This document shows positions 1-11,639 of a stretch of 64,000 nt of DNA, in pieces (positions within the stretch are counted from its first letter, which is position 1; each line of letters opens with the position of its first letter). Below the pieces are notes generated by a model. It worked only from the letters and a program-made list of their open reading frames with translations. It did not search any database and was not told where the DNA came from. This DNA is from Parelaphostrongylus tenuis (Eukaryota > Nematoda > Chromadorea > Rhabditida > Metastrongylidae): NCBI GenBank assembly GCA_019055375.1, contig JAHQIW010007116.1:1-64000 (forward strand), given 5' to 3'. A program made the position numbers and the translations under genes.

Positions 1-909
1 GAAAGCCCTGTAGAGGTACGTAATAGCATTCCGATGTGCAGAGTTCTCGCCATTCCTGCTTGTTTTGTTTTCTAGACAAAGTTTTCAGAGTCACACTTCA
101 CTATTACGTGAGAAAGTAGTTCCTCGAAGGTCAGCGGCAGTCGCGAGAAAGAGGGCCTTGCCGGTCAGCGTGCGTCAACGTTGAAGACGAGGTAGATGTT
201 TCAGAAGATTTGCAAAAAGTTAATTCTTCTCAATACATTGTCATTATGCTCGTGTTCTTCCAGGTCTTAACTCCATCTGGTTCGGTCGATATCAAAATAC
301 ATGTGAACAGTTCATTGACACCAACTTTTGGAATGAATCACCAGGTAATTGTAATGCTCCCATCACCTCTTTTCATTGCCATCATTTGATTTTAATAACG
401 AATATTAAGTATAACGTATTACGGTGTCTTTAAATTGTGGTTTTCAAAATAGTATGAGTATCTGCATCCAAAGTCAACGTTTTTCAAGGTCACGCGATCG
501 TAATGCAACAAACATTGGTAGTTGATGTGCGTACATCACCTCAGCGTTCTGTCGGGAGATCCAGTAATTCTTCAACGGTCCAGTATAACCCGGCCTTTAA
601 CCAATACTGCTCGCACGATTTTACCAGCGTCATCGAGCGGTAGCAGGAAAAGGCCTTATCGTGAAGTTGAGAGGGAATACAGCAGTGTTACACCAGTTTG
701 TTCATCGCCTTAGTTTGGAAACACCACGTCGATCTTCTTCCAATTGTACCAGCGAGATGAGCACAGTCAATGCACCTTCAAAAGTGCGTAGCGCTCCATC
801 TACTCCGTCAAAGGTTTTGTGATTTTTGTACTACCACCAAGAAGTTGTGCATCAGTATAATACCACCATATTTTTCTAGTCTGATAGCAACGCTGGTAGA
901 ATGGGGTAG
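1..909 (+). CDS. 3' end of an unidentified protein-coding gene (partial, at least 4 exons)
   Basis: The proposed exons are 1-15, 264-344, 628-813 and 880-909, where a TAG ends the gene. The junctions have nematode-like signals: a GTACGT donor after 15, an acceptor ending TTCCAG before 264, a GTAATT donor after 344, TTTTACCAG before 628, AAG|GTTTTG after 813 and TTTTTCTAG before 880. All joins are phase 0. The product ends in a Ser/Thr/Pro-rich, probably disordered tail containing SSSNCTSEMS and SAPSTPSK. No domain or family is recognised. A rival reading shifts the frame in exon 2 and splices to 489, ending at a TAG at 641-643; it is also open, so the frame is not certain. The shorter introns (66 to 283 nt) suit a nematode gene. 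The 5' part lies outside the window. Confidence 0.4.
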
Positions 910-3720
910 TAAATGGGTCTTTGTCTAAATTGGATACGAAATCCTCACTGAGAGAAAATTCGACAACAAGCATGGACTCTGAGGAACCACCATCGAAGAT
1001 GCGTCGGATCTATGGCTTCGTTCGTCGTCTTTGTTAGCTTCGGATTAGGAAATGGACAATAACTTGTGAGTTGTTTGTACATGTTGAGTTTGGTTGATTT
1101 GAGTGCGTTTTTGGAAGATGTAACAGCTGTAGGAACTTCATAGTTTGGTGATGAAGCTAAGCTTAAATGTTTTGAATGGCACAATTCCTACTCAAAAAGC
1201 TTTTAGAGTTGCAACCCTATTATGATCGATTTAGAGTTGTTATATAGTTCTGTTTATGAGCATGTGTTGAATGCATGAAGTATAAGTGTTACTAAATTTA
1301 TAATATTTTTTTCGAGTTTTTGAAGATTGTAGAGTTTTTCTCCGTATTCCAGTCATTACGGTCCCCGCAGCTTGTTTGCGATCATTATTCTGACGCGCAA
1401 CCCAAATTCTGATCTAGTCCATGCGCTTACTTTGCTATAACGTGTCTTAAAATTTGAATGCGAAGAGCATTTTCTGAGTGATAGCAGCTTTGATAGTGGT
1501 TCACACATGCCCTCGAATAGGGTGAGACACTGGTCTAACTCCCACCCGAGGTTCAAAGTTTTGCATATCACTCAACATTTCTCGATATGGGATATGGCTA
1601 TAAGTGTTTTGTCCAGCATCATAATACGTCATATCTAGTCGTTTATAGTTTCTGAGCTTTGCCCTATAGTACTGAAATAAGTACAAAAATTATTTAGGCA
1701 CGGAGAGATTTCTGTTACAAAAAACAGTCGAAGGAAGCGACCACATTCTCAGTCTCGCTGTTTTTCTTGTCTCTACTTTAAACGGTTTTTTTTTTTGTTC
1801 ATGCTCCGGTTGCACGTAAAAAGTTATTGCAAAAAGCGATCTCACTCCTCTTCTTGTTAAGGGTGAACGTTCTTTTTTGAACTTTAAAATTGTTGTGAAG
1901 ATTCTTCTCAGCCACTTCATTTTTTGAGGAAGGCAAACAACTCATTATTGTCGTATATGTCTAATATAATTCTCGTTGCTCTCTAGGTGAACGAATAATA
2001 TGACCTTTATTTCAAGACCACAGATCAGCTGTGGGGAACATTATGGTGAAAAGCATTATATAGTTTTGTCAATATGATAATCAACGCATTGAAGATCTAG
2101 TGATTATCAGATGATCCAAGGGAATTTTTTATTTATTTTTATCCTGAGCATTTCATGCATTTTATTAATCGTCGATAGGTTGCAATCATGTGTTCAGTTT
2201 TGTTGGACCATGATAGCACTAAAGCTGTTGTTAAACTTTATCGCTGTAATTTTTTTCTAACTTACTTCTTTGTTCGAGTGAGCACACAATCAGAGACCTA
2301 ATTCTGTAGAAATCTCTCAGATCTCACTCTATGTTCCATCTAGGAAAGGCTGTTGCCGAGTATATATTTCGTAAATCATTATCTTTCACATTCGTCTTAA
2401 ACAGGTCCCTACTTGGTTTCGCTTTCTTTGTCTTTCGATTTATCTTTCTGTTTCATATTTTAAACGTGTGTCTATGCATCTTTCCTGTAAATATTGTCAT
2501 TTCAGTTGATGCTCACATAGGTGCGTTTTTGTAATCTGAAATGTCCCTAATGTGTTAGTTACCTTCCGTAGTGTCTCTTCATATGCCCACTCTTATGGTC
2601 GAGCATTTTTTACGCTTGATTCATTGTTTTTTTTTTTTCTCAATATCGAGGCATGATATCCAATGAAAGCTCATAATAGGTTTGCGGAATTCCAATTCAT
2701 GCTTCATAGCACTAAAAGCTTTTCATAGAAAATCTTTTTTCATTTGGTACACTTGTGAAGTGCTGAGTAAATGCACTCAGTCGTGTTGTCTGTATACCAC
2801 ATCCGTCACATCCAGAAGTAATAAACAGCTGTAATAAAGGAACACTTTTAGTCTCAGGAATTTTTGAGTTATTTTTTGAGATTTTGAGTTGAGAAATGAA
2901 ACTTACAACTGTGGCGTTTTCCTTAACAACTGGGATTTCATAACATCGTTAATTTTGGACAACCAATGGAACAATTAAGAGTTGAAGACACCATAGGCAT
3001 AAAGAAAGGGCTTTTACTATTGAAATATTAGTGTGGATGAACTTCAGTGGCTTTTTCTTGCGATTTTCGAATGTTTAAAATCATGTTGAGGGAAGATGGG
3101 AATGGAATTTCCAATTCTCGATTTCTGTACGCGAACGTGGCAGCCGCTAAATCATGGAGAGGGGCGAACACGTTCAATTGTACAAGATTATGAATTTTTA
3201 CTGGCATCGGTATTTGAATAAGAGTCGTGTTGTGGGAAAAGAAGCGGAAATGCGTTTCATGGATTTTCAAAATCTTGAACTCATTTCTATATATTAGGAG
3301 GACAAGTAGATTGTATTTAAAAATCAGCAGATTTTGTGGTTTTTATTCCATTCTCAACAAAAATCTACTATAAACTACCATCCCATATTTGGAACTTTAA
3401 TGCTTATATATCCAAGGCACTGTACATATAAGAAATGCTTTTGTTTTGTTGTGTATTGATCATGTCGTTAGAATGTTGGTCACAACTATTTACACACGTA
3501 CTCGACAGCTGTTCTACCCTTAACCGCAAGAATGCTAAGATCCGAGCGAAACTCGGGAATTCAGGCTTCAAAATTTTGATTGCCTTTCCGGCATCTTTAC
3601 GTGTCGTTAGTTCCTCTCATAAGATGTGGCACCTAGAGCAATAGGCAGCAATTTTATCAACCAGAGCTAATGAAAATCGTTCAACTCATTAAAAACAACA
3701 AATAACACACTGGTCAGAAT
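910..3720. other. AT-rich intergenic stretch, no gene seen
   Basis: Only short, shadow-like open frames occur here. On the minus strand 1500-1590 matches part of a dispersed repeat also seen at 13775-13850 and 30675-30770: a GTTGAGTGATATGC core followed by a degenerate GAACCTCGG block. It may be a worn tRNA-derived SINE. Nothing else in this interval could be assigned. Confidence 0.5.
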
Positions 3721-3729
3721 AGACGATTA

Positions 3730-4018
3730 AACGCCAAGCGCTTACTGTGAGCACCTGGACCGCTACAATCGCGCCCTGTCATGTCGACGTCGCTGCAGTT
3801 TCATCCTCCTTCAAGACAATGCAAGGCTGCATATCGCCAAATTGACAAAGAAAAACGTGACTACTCGGCTGAGATTTGCTGGATCATCTGCCGTTTAAGT
3901 CCTGACTTGCCGCCGTCTGACTATTCTCTTTTTGTCGCTGGAGCACTCTCTGAACAAGAAGTCCTGAGACATAAATCACTGGCGTCGAGGAATGACAACG
4001 TCAGTACTTGTTTATTAT
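3730..4018 (+). pseudogene. mariner transposase fragment, degenerate
   Basis: A + strand frame reads YCEHLDRYNRALS, then FILLQDNARLHIAKLTKK, the DNARPH block of mariner transposases that carries the second catalytic Asp. After a stop it resumes as PDLPPSDYSLF, matching the mariner PYSPDLAPSDYHLF motif with the third acidic residue. Stops and a frameshift separate the blocks, and the N-terminal half is missing. It is therefore a dead remnant. No terminal repeats could be placed, and the right side abuts another repeat starting near 4020. Confidence 0.75.
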
Positions 4019-4710
4019 AAGGCGACAGATGAATACCCGACCCCATTCGCTGGACAAAAACTTTCCATAAGATTGCTAGTGATCATTCGAAAACGTATGT
4101 CTCTTGTTAGTGTCGTACTCGGGAAATTTTTCAAAATCCTTCTATAACGCTGTGAAATCCAAAATAAAATTATGTTTAAACCAACCAAGCGTTTTCTCTC
4201 GACTTGCTTATTTTTCGCTGAAAAAGTGTTCTTTCTTAGACAGCTACTAATTTTTCAATAGCACAAGTCCTGAAGAACTCAAACATGTGTTTGCTTTTGG
4301 AAAAGCTCTTTTGATGGCGCTGTAGGAGAAAGAAAAGATTCTGTGCTTTACAGTCGCCTGACAGCGCTCTTTCTTTTAGACAGTAATCATTCGTTAGCGT
4401 AGGATTCAAGGAAATCCATCGCTGTGTTTTAATTCAGGGAAAGACCGTTTTTCTGCACTGTAGTAGGGAAAATAATATTAATTCACATACGCGATCATAT
4501 GTTCTTTGGCCAATTCACGGGGCGCGAGGTTAGGCAGCAAGGGGGATGGGAAGCTGGCGCGATGATCGATCGGTTTTCTCACTTGAAATTGCGATGTTAG
4601 TTATTCAATTAGATATTGCTTTTTCGCTCTGGAGGAAGCTCTAGATTGAACTTTGGCTCTAATACTCCATCATTTTCTCTACATGTTCATCTGTTACAAC
4701 TATATCACAT
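4018..4710 (+). repeat. Partial copy of a TIR element (family shared with 40855-41692)
   Basis: From about 4020 the sequence follows the element at 40855-41692 with many substitutions. The left terminal repeat (GCGACAGATGAAT, then a CCATTCGCTGGACAAAAA block), the TTCTATAACGCTGT block near 4140, the GGCCAATTCACGG block near 4510 and the TTTTCTCTACA block near 4675 occur in the same order. No matching right terminal repeat was found, so this copy looks truncated, apparently where a tRNA-like repeat begins near 4740. Confidence 0.6.
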
Positions 4711-4740
4711 CATGTGTCCAATAATGTCAAGTAATGTGCA

Positions 4741-4828
4741 AAACGATGAACGTCGGAGGGGATTAGAACCCGCATTCCACTCTTTCCGTAGACGCGTGTC
4801 TTACCATTGAACTAGTCGGCGTTCCGTT
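4741..4828 (-). repeat. tRNA-derived SINE head or tRNA pseudogene
   Basis: Read on the minus strand it starts AACGCCG and ends CGACGTT, which could form six of the seven pairs of an acceptor stem. Between them are an A-box-like TAGTTCAATGG and a B-box-like GGGTTCTAATCCC. The middle block CGTCTACGGAAAGAGTG recurs in related form at 12394-12462. The B box departs from the consensus and no good anticodon arm forms, so a SINE head or pseudogene is more likely than a working tRNA. Confidence 0.55.
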
Positions 4829-5022
4829 ATGCTATCACTCATTCTTTGACACAACTGTATCGATCTCGATCAACGGTTTGGGCTGACAAGTCGATATAGC
4901 CATTGAAGTCAGCCACGCTGATAGATATCGGATATGTACAATAATAAAAGATCCACGAATAAGATTGCCAAAAAAGAAATTCAAATAAAGAACAGAAAAA
5001 GCATTATAATCTGTAGATATTG

Positions 5023-5343
5023 TGAGTCTTCATTGGTCTGTTATGACACTTATACATTACAAAACACGTGTTTTGGAAATAGAGCCTCATCACAGTAAGT
5101 TCATTGCAGGGAGATATCCCCTACGCAAAGGAACATCAGCATATGTTCTACCAGTCGCGAACAGTCGACTGTACAACTCTAGCCGTTGGGTGATTTTATC
5201 GCCTTGCGACAATTGCAAACATCTTCTCATCGGTTACCTAAATATGGGATATCTCCCCGCAAAGAACTGACTGTGATGAGGCTCTAATTCCAAAACACGT
5301 GTCTTGTAATGTATAAGTGTCATAACAGACCAATGAAGATTCA
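5023..5343. mobile_element. MITE with 98-bp near-perfect inverted repeats
   Basis: The left arm, 5023-5120, and the right arm, 5246-5343, are inverted copies with only a few mismatches. Both contain CATTGGTCTGTTATGACAC, the E-box-like core ACACGTGTTTTGGAA, and GAGCCTCATCACAGT. The 125-bp centre has no coding potential. A third, partial arm with ACACGTGTATTGCATTC follows at 5398-5450. A related element lies at 38122-38438. The size and structure fit a non-autonomous DNA transposon; its autonomous partner is unknown. Confidence 0.8.
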
Positions 5344-5769
5344 GAATATGCTACAAATACTGAAGCGAAAGGCACCGTGCAACTGACAATGCTATGACGC
5401 CAAAACACGTGTATTGCATTCTATAGGTGCCATAACAGACCTCATGAAAGGCTCAAATCTTCTTATTACAAGTTAAAACTTATTACAAATTGCTGAGCCA
5501 CTTGTACAGTGGACGGCAGTAAATTTCATGTATTCTACTACCAATAGCATAAATTAAATCAGCGATTTAATTCCTCACAATTTTTCAACTTTATAGCCTT
5601 TTCAAAGGCTATTTTAGGCCTTAATAAGTATTTTCCATTGTTGTGAGGTGGGCAATGGAAAGTTGATTGTAAAAAACTTGTTTGTATCTTCTTTGCTCAT
5701 TATTGAACTGTAAATCAGTGTACACTTGAATGGTACACTGTGACTGATCTGGGCTAAATGGGTTATCAA

Positions 5770-5985
5770 TGAAATGGCCTCGCCTAAATATTGTGTCGAA
5801 AGCTTTAACAAGAGACTAAGAACGAACAGGCAATGCAAATATAGAATTATTGATAGTGAATACACTTCGAATTTTGAGTTGCCGTCGACCGTGAAAAGAC
5901 GAACGGCTACAGGACCAGACAGTGTGGTGTTAGATTTATTTCGAGTTGAAAGCCATAGACTACAACAGCAAGTCCGGTTCTGAGA
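5770..5985 (+). pseudogene. RTE-type LINE, reverse-transcriptase fragment
   Basis: The + frame reads ELPSTVKRRTATGPD, then VLDLFRVESHRL. This matches the conserved start of RTE reverse transcriptase, where a T-A-x-GPD motif is followed by a leucine-rich helix. The frame ends at 5983 and no later RT motifs follow on this strand. It meets head-on an RTE endonuclease fragment on the opposite strand, so the two pieces are not one intact element. Confidence 0.6.
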
Positions 5986-5989
5986 TTTC

Positions 5990-6960
5990 AGTTGCCTGTA
6001 ACTCTTGCGATTCCACGTCGACGTATCTGCTCAAGTATTTGTGTAGACAAGCGTCTTTCAGTAACTCTAGGGCTCTCGACATTTATAGCGCTAAGGTGAT
6101 GTTGGATGAGCCGGTTGTATTCTTAATGCTATTAATGGCGCTATTTTCGCAAGAGCCGATAAATGAGTTGCATGCGTCTCAATTCCTGATAGTTCTTGAT
6201 TTCGTTGTTCAAATTTAGCGGCTTTCTCTTCCCTCCGCGGAAATTTAAACTCCGCCCAAAAGAGACGACTGTCTTATCCTTAGGAACAACAACGACATTG
6301 CTGGGCAGAGGCTTTGATCTACTAAGAGTGTGGTCTATTTCGTTACGGTACTCTCTGGTGAGAGACTCCCACGTCCACCTCTGAGAGTGGGTCTTTTGAA
6401 TTTCTGGGTTGACATGGATGGTCTTAGTCGTCATGATAAGTTGAAATCGTTTCTCACCTTGTTCGTTCTGTCCTAGTCCGTGGGTCCCGATGTGACATTC
6501 TTCAGGCGTTTTTCTTGGTCTAGTTTTCGCATTAGTGCCTCTAATAACGACCTTGAAGGGTGATAGTCTTCTTTGAAAAACGTTTCCAGGTCCGTATAGA
6601 AAGCTTCGGCTTCGTCTTAGCCATGGCTTCATGTTGGTGCGTAACCAGCAAATATGCTCAAATCAGACATTAATCCCCATCGTTGCAACCAAATTTCCCG
6701 ACATCGGTTGCGAGCTCTTCAAATAAAGTGATATATATGGCAAAAGTCGTTTTGACGAGAACGTCAACGCTACTAACACCTCTACTATCAAAAGTTCCAA
6801 GAAGCAGTTCTTCTCCGGTGTCATAGGCAGCGTGAAAGTTCATTTCGAATTGACAGACTAGTTTAGCCCTGAGATTCTAACAGCTTCTGCGTACTCGTCC
6901 TACCCGACGCTGCAGTATCGACGACTCATCAGGAGTCAGTGGAATGAAGCCCGTTTTTAT
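5990..6960 (-). pseudogene. RTE-type LINE, endonuclease domain and linker, broken
   Basis: On the minus strand the region reads from about 6960: NFHAAYDTGEELLLGTFDSRG, a hallmark of the RTE AP-endonuclease. It continues with FKVVIRGTNAKTRPRKTPEE (degenerate GDFNAKIG motif), HIGTHGLGQNEQGE, and SQRWTWESLTREYRNEIDH, the catalytic NEIDH site. The linker RRLSTQILEQIRRRGIARV follows near 6040. The longest open part, 6141-6632, is 163 codons, but frameshifts and stops lie on both sides. The normal GDFN reads RGTN, so the nuclease is probably dead. A similar fragment occupies 63340-64000. Confidence 0.8.
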
Positions 6961-7199
6961 TACTGTAATTAGCGTATTTTCTTTGTCGATCGAGCCCGTA
7001 GTACAAGGTTGTTAACATACATTTTTGCTCGGTTAACGTTTCGACGCGTTTCATCTTCTTTATAGCTGATTAATGCGGAACGATGCTTCTTAGTATTTCG
7101 TCGTCGTTGTGGTGTTCGCCCTTCGTTCTCGTTCGAGTCAAATATTCTTCAAGAAAGAATCGCTCAAATGAAGACTTTTTTCGGCGAGCTGCTTATATG

Positions 7200-9370
7200 C
7201 AAGACGAGCCGTATGCTAATCATTTAATAACCCGACGATAGTGATGCCCCACGTGTTTTCTTTGGGAGATTTATCGTGCAAAAGTCATCACTAACGGCTT
7301 GCACGGAGGGCCATAATATATTAAAAACTGATTTTCTGCACAAGCTGATGATACTTCGTTATCACTAACAGATAATTAGCTAATTCGCAAAACGAGTTGG
7401 TTATGCTGAGGTGAAGGAAAGTCCGTTTTCGATATATCATGGCGCTCTTTTCAAGCTGTTTTTAGCACTTTATACCCAACGTATAGCTTGCTGAGCACTG
7501 AAAATCTGTTGCGGTACTCACGGGTAGCTTGCCACTTTCCAGTGGAACTGTGAAGGTTATTTGTTAAACGCGACTCCTAACCGCCTCTCATGTACTCCCC
7601 AGCCTCTTTGTTACAGGCTTTTGGCCAATTTCATTCTTGGAAATAAAGTCGACGTAGCCCTTACTCGGTGGTTTATATGAGCGTCATCCGTTTCGTCATT
7701 ATTTAGTGAGTAAATGAATCGCGCATTAGTGATATCTTCACTTGTTGCAATGTTATATTACTCTTGGAAAGTGATTTATGCTCTTCTTTGCTCAATGAGA
7801 AGCAGGATTTTCACAATAAGTTTTGGTCGCTATATAAGTGGTTTCTCTATTATAACCAGAAAATCTGGTGAGACACCAAGTATGACTGCTGTTTCTATGG
7901 AGATTCAAGAGTGTCCGGCTCACGTGACATTAACGCTATGGAGTTCGCGCATATAGTCCACCAAGGATATCTGAGGAAAATCGAAAGTTGAAAAGTTGAA
8001 CACGACGTTAAGTGTTATCTCTTCCCAATATTTTTGATTCCCTTGCTCATTTTACAAGCAACTGAGTTCTTTTGTTCAAATTGAAGCTATGTTATCAATC
8101 GTGTTGTGTTTCTCAGTTTAACAAGTATAGCTAAAGGATACAAAAGATGTTGGCCCCACTTTAAATGAATGGAGCTCTCAAAAAGAGTTCATTATCAAGA
8201 CATTATTCTCTATTAAACCAGCCAAACATCGGTCGTTCCATACTTGCTGCCAATAGCGCCATTGTGATATTTCTTACGGGTTGTCCTTTTCTTCAATCAC
8301 AACTTGCACGAGGTTGGTACTCTTTCTTGAATATTTGGTGGCTAACGCTTCGGCGACCTCGCCTTCGCCAGACCTTCCTTGGCACTTATATGGGAGAGGT
8401 CGCCGGTGTTATGTGACACACTGAGGAAAAAATATCTTAATATATGGGTGCTGTACAAGTATTATATGGTATTTTGGTGTATGGGTATTGTAACAGTGTA
8501 ATTTTACTCAAATTGGTCTAAAACAATAGTAGAATGGGCTTCAATCGCATGCAAGGGCCCTCTGAGACAACAACCTACATGGGCTATGTTTGCTCCTAGA
8601 ATAAATTATTTGTATTCACAGCTGCAAGGGCTGTACAGATCACGACATCATGATCTAACACGTGATTCCACACACTCCGAGCAAATTATCAACATGGACT
8701 GCGATCCTTGGAGAGGAAAACGAATAGAAATGTACTGAGAGTCGTACTATTGACGGCACATCGTCCTGCTATCCAGGTAAGTATAATCTATGTGTTCAAA
8801 GACACCATGAAGGATAAAGGATGAAGCTGTCGATGTCGGCTCAACGACGTATTTACACTCAGCCATTTTTCCCTTGCGGACGTTGCCATTTTCGGCTGGC
8901 GGGCGGCTCGGACGGCTACGAAGAGAGGCTGCGGGCAGCTGCTCCAAGACTAATCTGTTTGGCTGCTAATGAAATTTATAATTTTTTTTTCGTCAATAAA
9001 TGTGATTTTTGTGCCAGTAAATGGTCAATTATGATAGAACAGTCTAGATTAAGGTTTTTTTTATTAGAAATAAAGTAGATGCTCCATTCATAATTCACAC
9101 TTTCAAAGAGAAAAATCAAGTGTTCATAAAAAGGCTATATTTAGAACATTTATCGAACATTTCTACGATATTTTATTCCCACTTATCCACAATTAAGTTA
9201 AATTTGTCTTTTTTCTAACAGTTTCCATATTTTTTTGCATAAGGTGCATAAAATTCATCATACTGCCTGAAAATTGAAAAACAATTAATAGTTCCTCAAA
9301 AGTAGTGCTGCTTATTGCATGTGATCCCACTTCATCGAAATTTCTCAATATTTTCTTTTAATCAACATTT
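7200..9370. other. Intergenic stretch, nothing assignable
   Basis: Several 60-85-codon open frames occur on both strands, but none has splice signals, a recognisable family or a consistent neighbour. Near 8870-8950 there is a more GC-rich patch rich in CGG and GCC. It resembles a repeat more than a gene, but it could not be tied to another copy in the window. Confidence 0.4.
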
Positions 9371-9373
9371 ATG

Positions 9374-10337
9374 TTAGGTTGGAAAGAAAGTTTTCGTCGT
9401 TTGGATGGGAATGTCGTTTTACCTCAAAAATCGTGTGTGACTTTCATATCATTTGAAAGGTCTACTTCTTGGGCATTTATGATATGTAGTTTGACTATAT
9501 CTGCTGCAGAATGGAATTGTCTCCGGAATTTGGCAAATTGGATTGCGAAAGGTCAAACACCGCCATCCGTATGGCGTCAAAATCGAATTGGCAAAAAGGT
9601 CATGAATTGTGTTAGGTGGAAATTTGAAGGGATTTTGCGTTCTGAACTTGTTACGAATGGCAAATCCATCAACGTCGATCTTTACTGCGAGCAGCTGAAC
9701 CGAGTTAACGACAAGTTGACCGAGAAGTACCCAGAACTTGTTCGTCGAAAGCGCGCTTTGTTTCAGCAAGGCAACGCAAAACCACATACAGCCAAAAAGA
9801 CGAAGGCAAAGTTTGAGGCATTGAACGGAGCTGAGATTCTACCGCATCCACCTTATAGTTCGGACGTTGCTTCATTTAATTAGGGCCTTTTCCGATCAAT
9901 GCAACACTTTTGGAAGGTTGCCAATTTGAATCTTTCGATGAGGTTGGAGAAGCATGTCGAGGTTCTTTGATTCAAAAATGAAGGAGTGGTACTTCGATCA
10001 GATCCGAAACTTGGCGGACCGATGGCAAAAAGTTGGGGATAATGATGGCCTGTATTTTGAAGAATAGTTGTTGTTGTTTGTTGTCTCAATATATGCATAA
10101 CACCTCGTCCACGTAAGACTCATTGCGGCTGGTCTACATATATAGTGGATCCCATAAGAACAAAACGGCTCTGAGAAAGGCAAGACTGCCGAAACGTTAG
10201 CCACGGATACGATCTTCATTGTATTACATTGTAAAGTAAACATATTAGAAACTCCGTGTTCGCTGAAGCAAAGAAAATCACGAATATATGCATAAATTTG
10301 AATGTTTCATCAAAAGACTAAAACTTTCCAACCTAGT
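9374..10337 (+). mobile_element. mariner element with both terminal inverted repeats, inactive
   Basis: The left end has TTAGGTTGGAAAGAAAG, and the right end, read inverted, has CTAGGTTGGAAAGTTTT, so both TIRs survive. The interior frame 9371-9883 encodes a degenerate mariner transposase: INVDLYCEQLNRVNDKLTEK, then RRKRALFQQGNAKPHTAKK (the usual DN is GN), then ILPHPPYSSDVASFN ending in TAG. The C-terminal block LFRSMQHFWK continues after the stop in the next stretch. The N-terminal helix-turn-helix is poorly preserved. The first catalytic Asp was not placed, and the second is replaced by Gly. A 182-bp insertion interrupts the 3' part at 10101-10282. Confidence 0.85.
10088..10295 (+). mobile_element. 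182-bp insertion flanked by a 13-bp target-site duplication
   Basis: The motif AATATATGCATAA occurs at 10088-10100 and again at 10283-10295, bracketing 182 bp that do not belong to the mariner. The insert contains AAGACTGCCGAAACGTTAG, a block typical of retroelement untranslated regions. A similar block, CGTCGAAACGTTAACC, lies on the minus strand just upstream of the RTE endonuclease near 7045. A 13-bp duplication suits LINE-type insertion, so this is probably a short retroelement fragment or SINE. Confidence 0.65.
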
Positions 10338-11639
10338 AGAAAAAAGATATCCGATGAGAATTTTTCAAATGTGAAACAAAATTTTATTTCGATTGTTACG
10401 GCACAAAAACACGCCATTTGAGAAACAAAATATACAGTTCAAATTACTTGATTTTGGCTTTCGAATGATTACTAATAATCTAGTGGAATAGGTCCTTTTT
10501 AGAAGAAATCAAGGACTCATTTGCGCGATTTTTATGATGCGACAGCATGTGACAAAAATTATTTTCAAAAGTAAGGAGTTGTAAGAGAGTTTGGTGTTAT
10601 TCTTTCCAGAAACACATTTACAAAAGTCCTTCCAATGATGATTTGAATTTTATTGGCAAGAAAAACTTGTAAAACTTGAAATCTAACTATATGATCCCAA
10701 AAAATTGCTACAAATTAGAAATTGGATTGAGATTGCGAAACGTAATGGTTTTTTTTTAAATTAAAACCTACTGTGGAATTATTTCCAAGCAACAAGTTTA
10801 GTGTCAACTTCAGAACTTTTCAAGCTATTGATTGACTTCAAGAAGATCATGAGGATAGGAGAAATCGTTCAATAACAGTTGGAATTATACTTCTTTTTAG
10901 CAAAGATGTGGGTTTTTCTTTTTGAAAAGGCAAGATTTTGGAAAGCATTAGCTTTAATCTTGCTATAATCATTCATACAGAATCCTCATCAGTGGTATTT
11001 CATCGTTTGCTGATCACAGTGTATCCCTGAGAGCTTTATTAACCCGAATTGGTTCGCAAAGCGATAAATGAAGAAAGTTGACGTCGCTGCCGAAGATATC
11101 CGAAGAGAAGTTGTTAGTGCTTTTTCCATTGACTCGCTGAATACGGTAGTTATACTACCTGGATAATGGAAAGAAATCACAGTGTTTTTACGTCTTATCC
11201 TTGCTCAACTTATTTATTCCTTTCCAATCCGTGAGTTGGAAGTGAATGTGAAGTTCTGCGCTGGGAGATTTCCTTGGGAGGCCATTGGTGGCTGAGACGA
11301 TCGTAATAATACGTGACGAAGTGAGCACATTGAAAGTTATCTGCTGCGGAAATAATGGCCCCTTTTAATTCCAAATAGTTAAATGGTAGTTCCTTATGAG
11401 TTCTAACAATTACAGTAGAAACTGTTAGAATCCAAACATCTTCACCTACTTGATCAAATCAAATCTATACTCAAATTATGGCGACATTCTGATTTCTTGG
11501 ATCTATAATATGTCAAAATTTGCGCTGTATGACTTCAACGCTCGATTTAACTTACGAAAGTGAACGTACAAACGAAATTCCGTTCAATACGAGCGATGTT
11601 GGTTCTCCAGTCTATCGTGATTCTTTTCGTTCATAAGGA

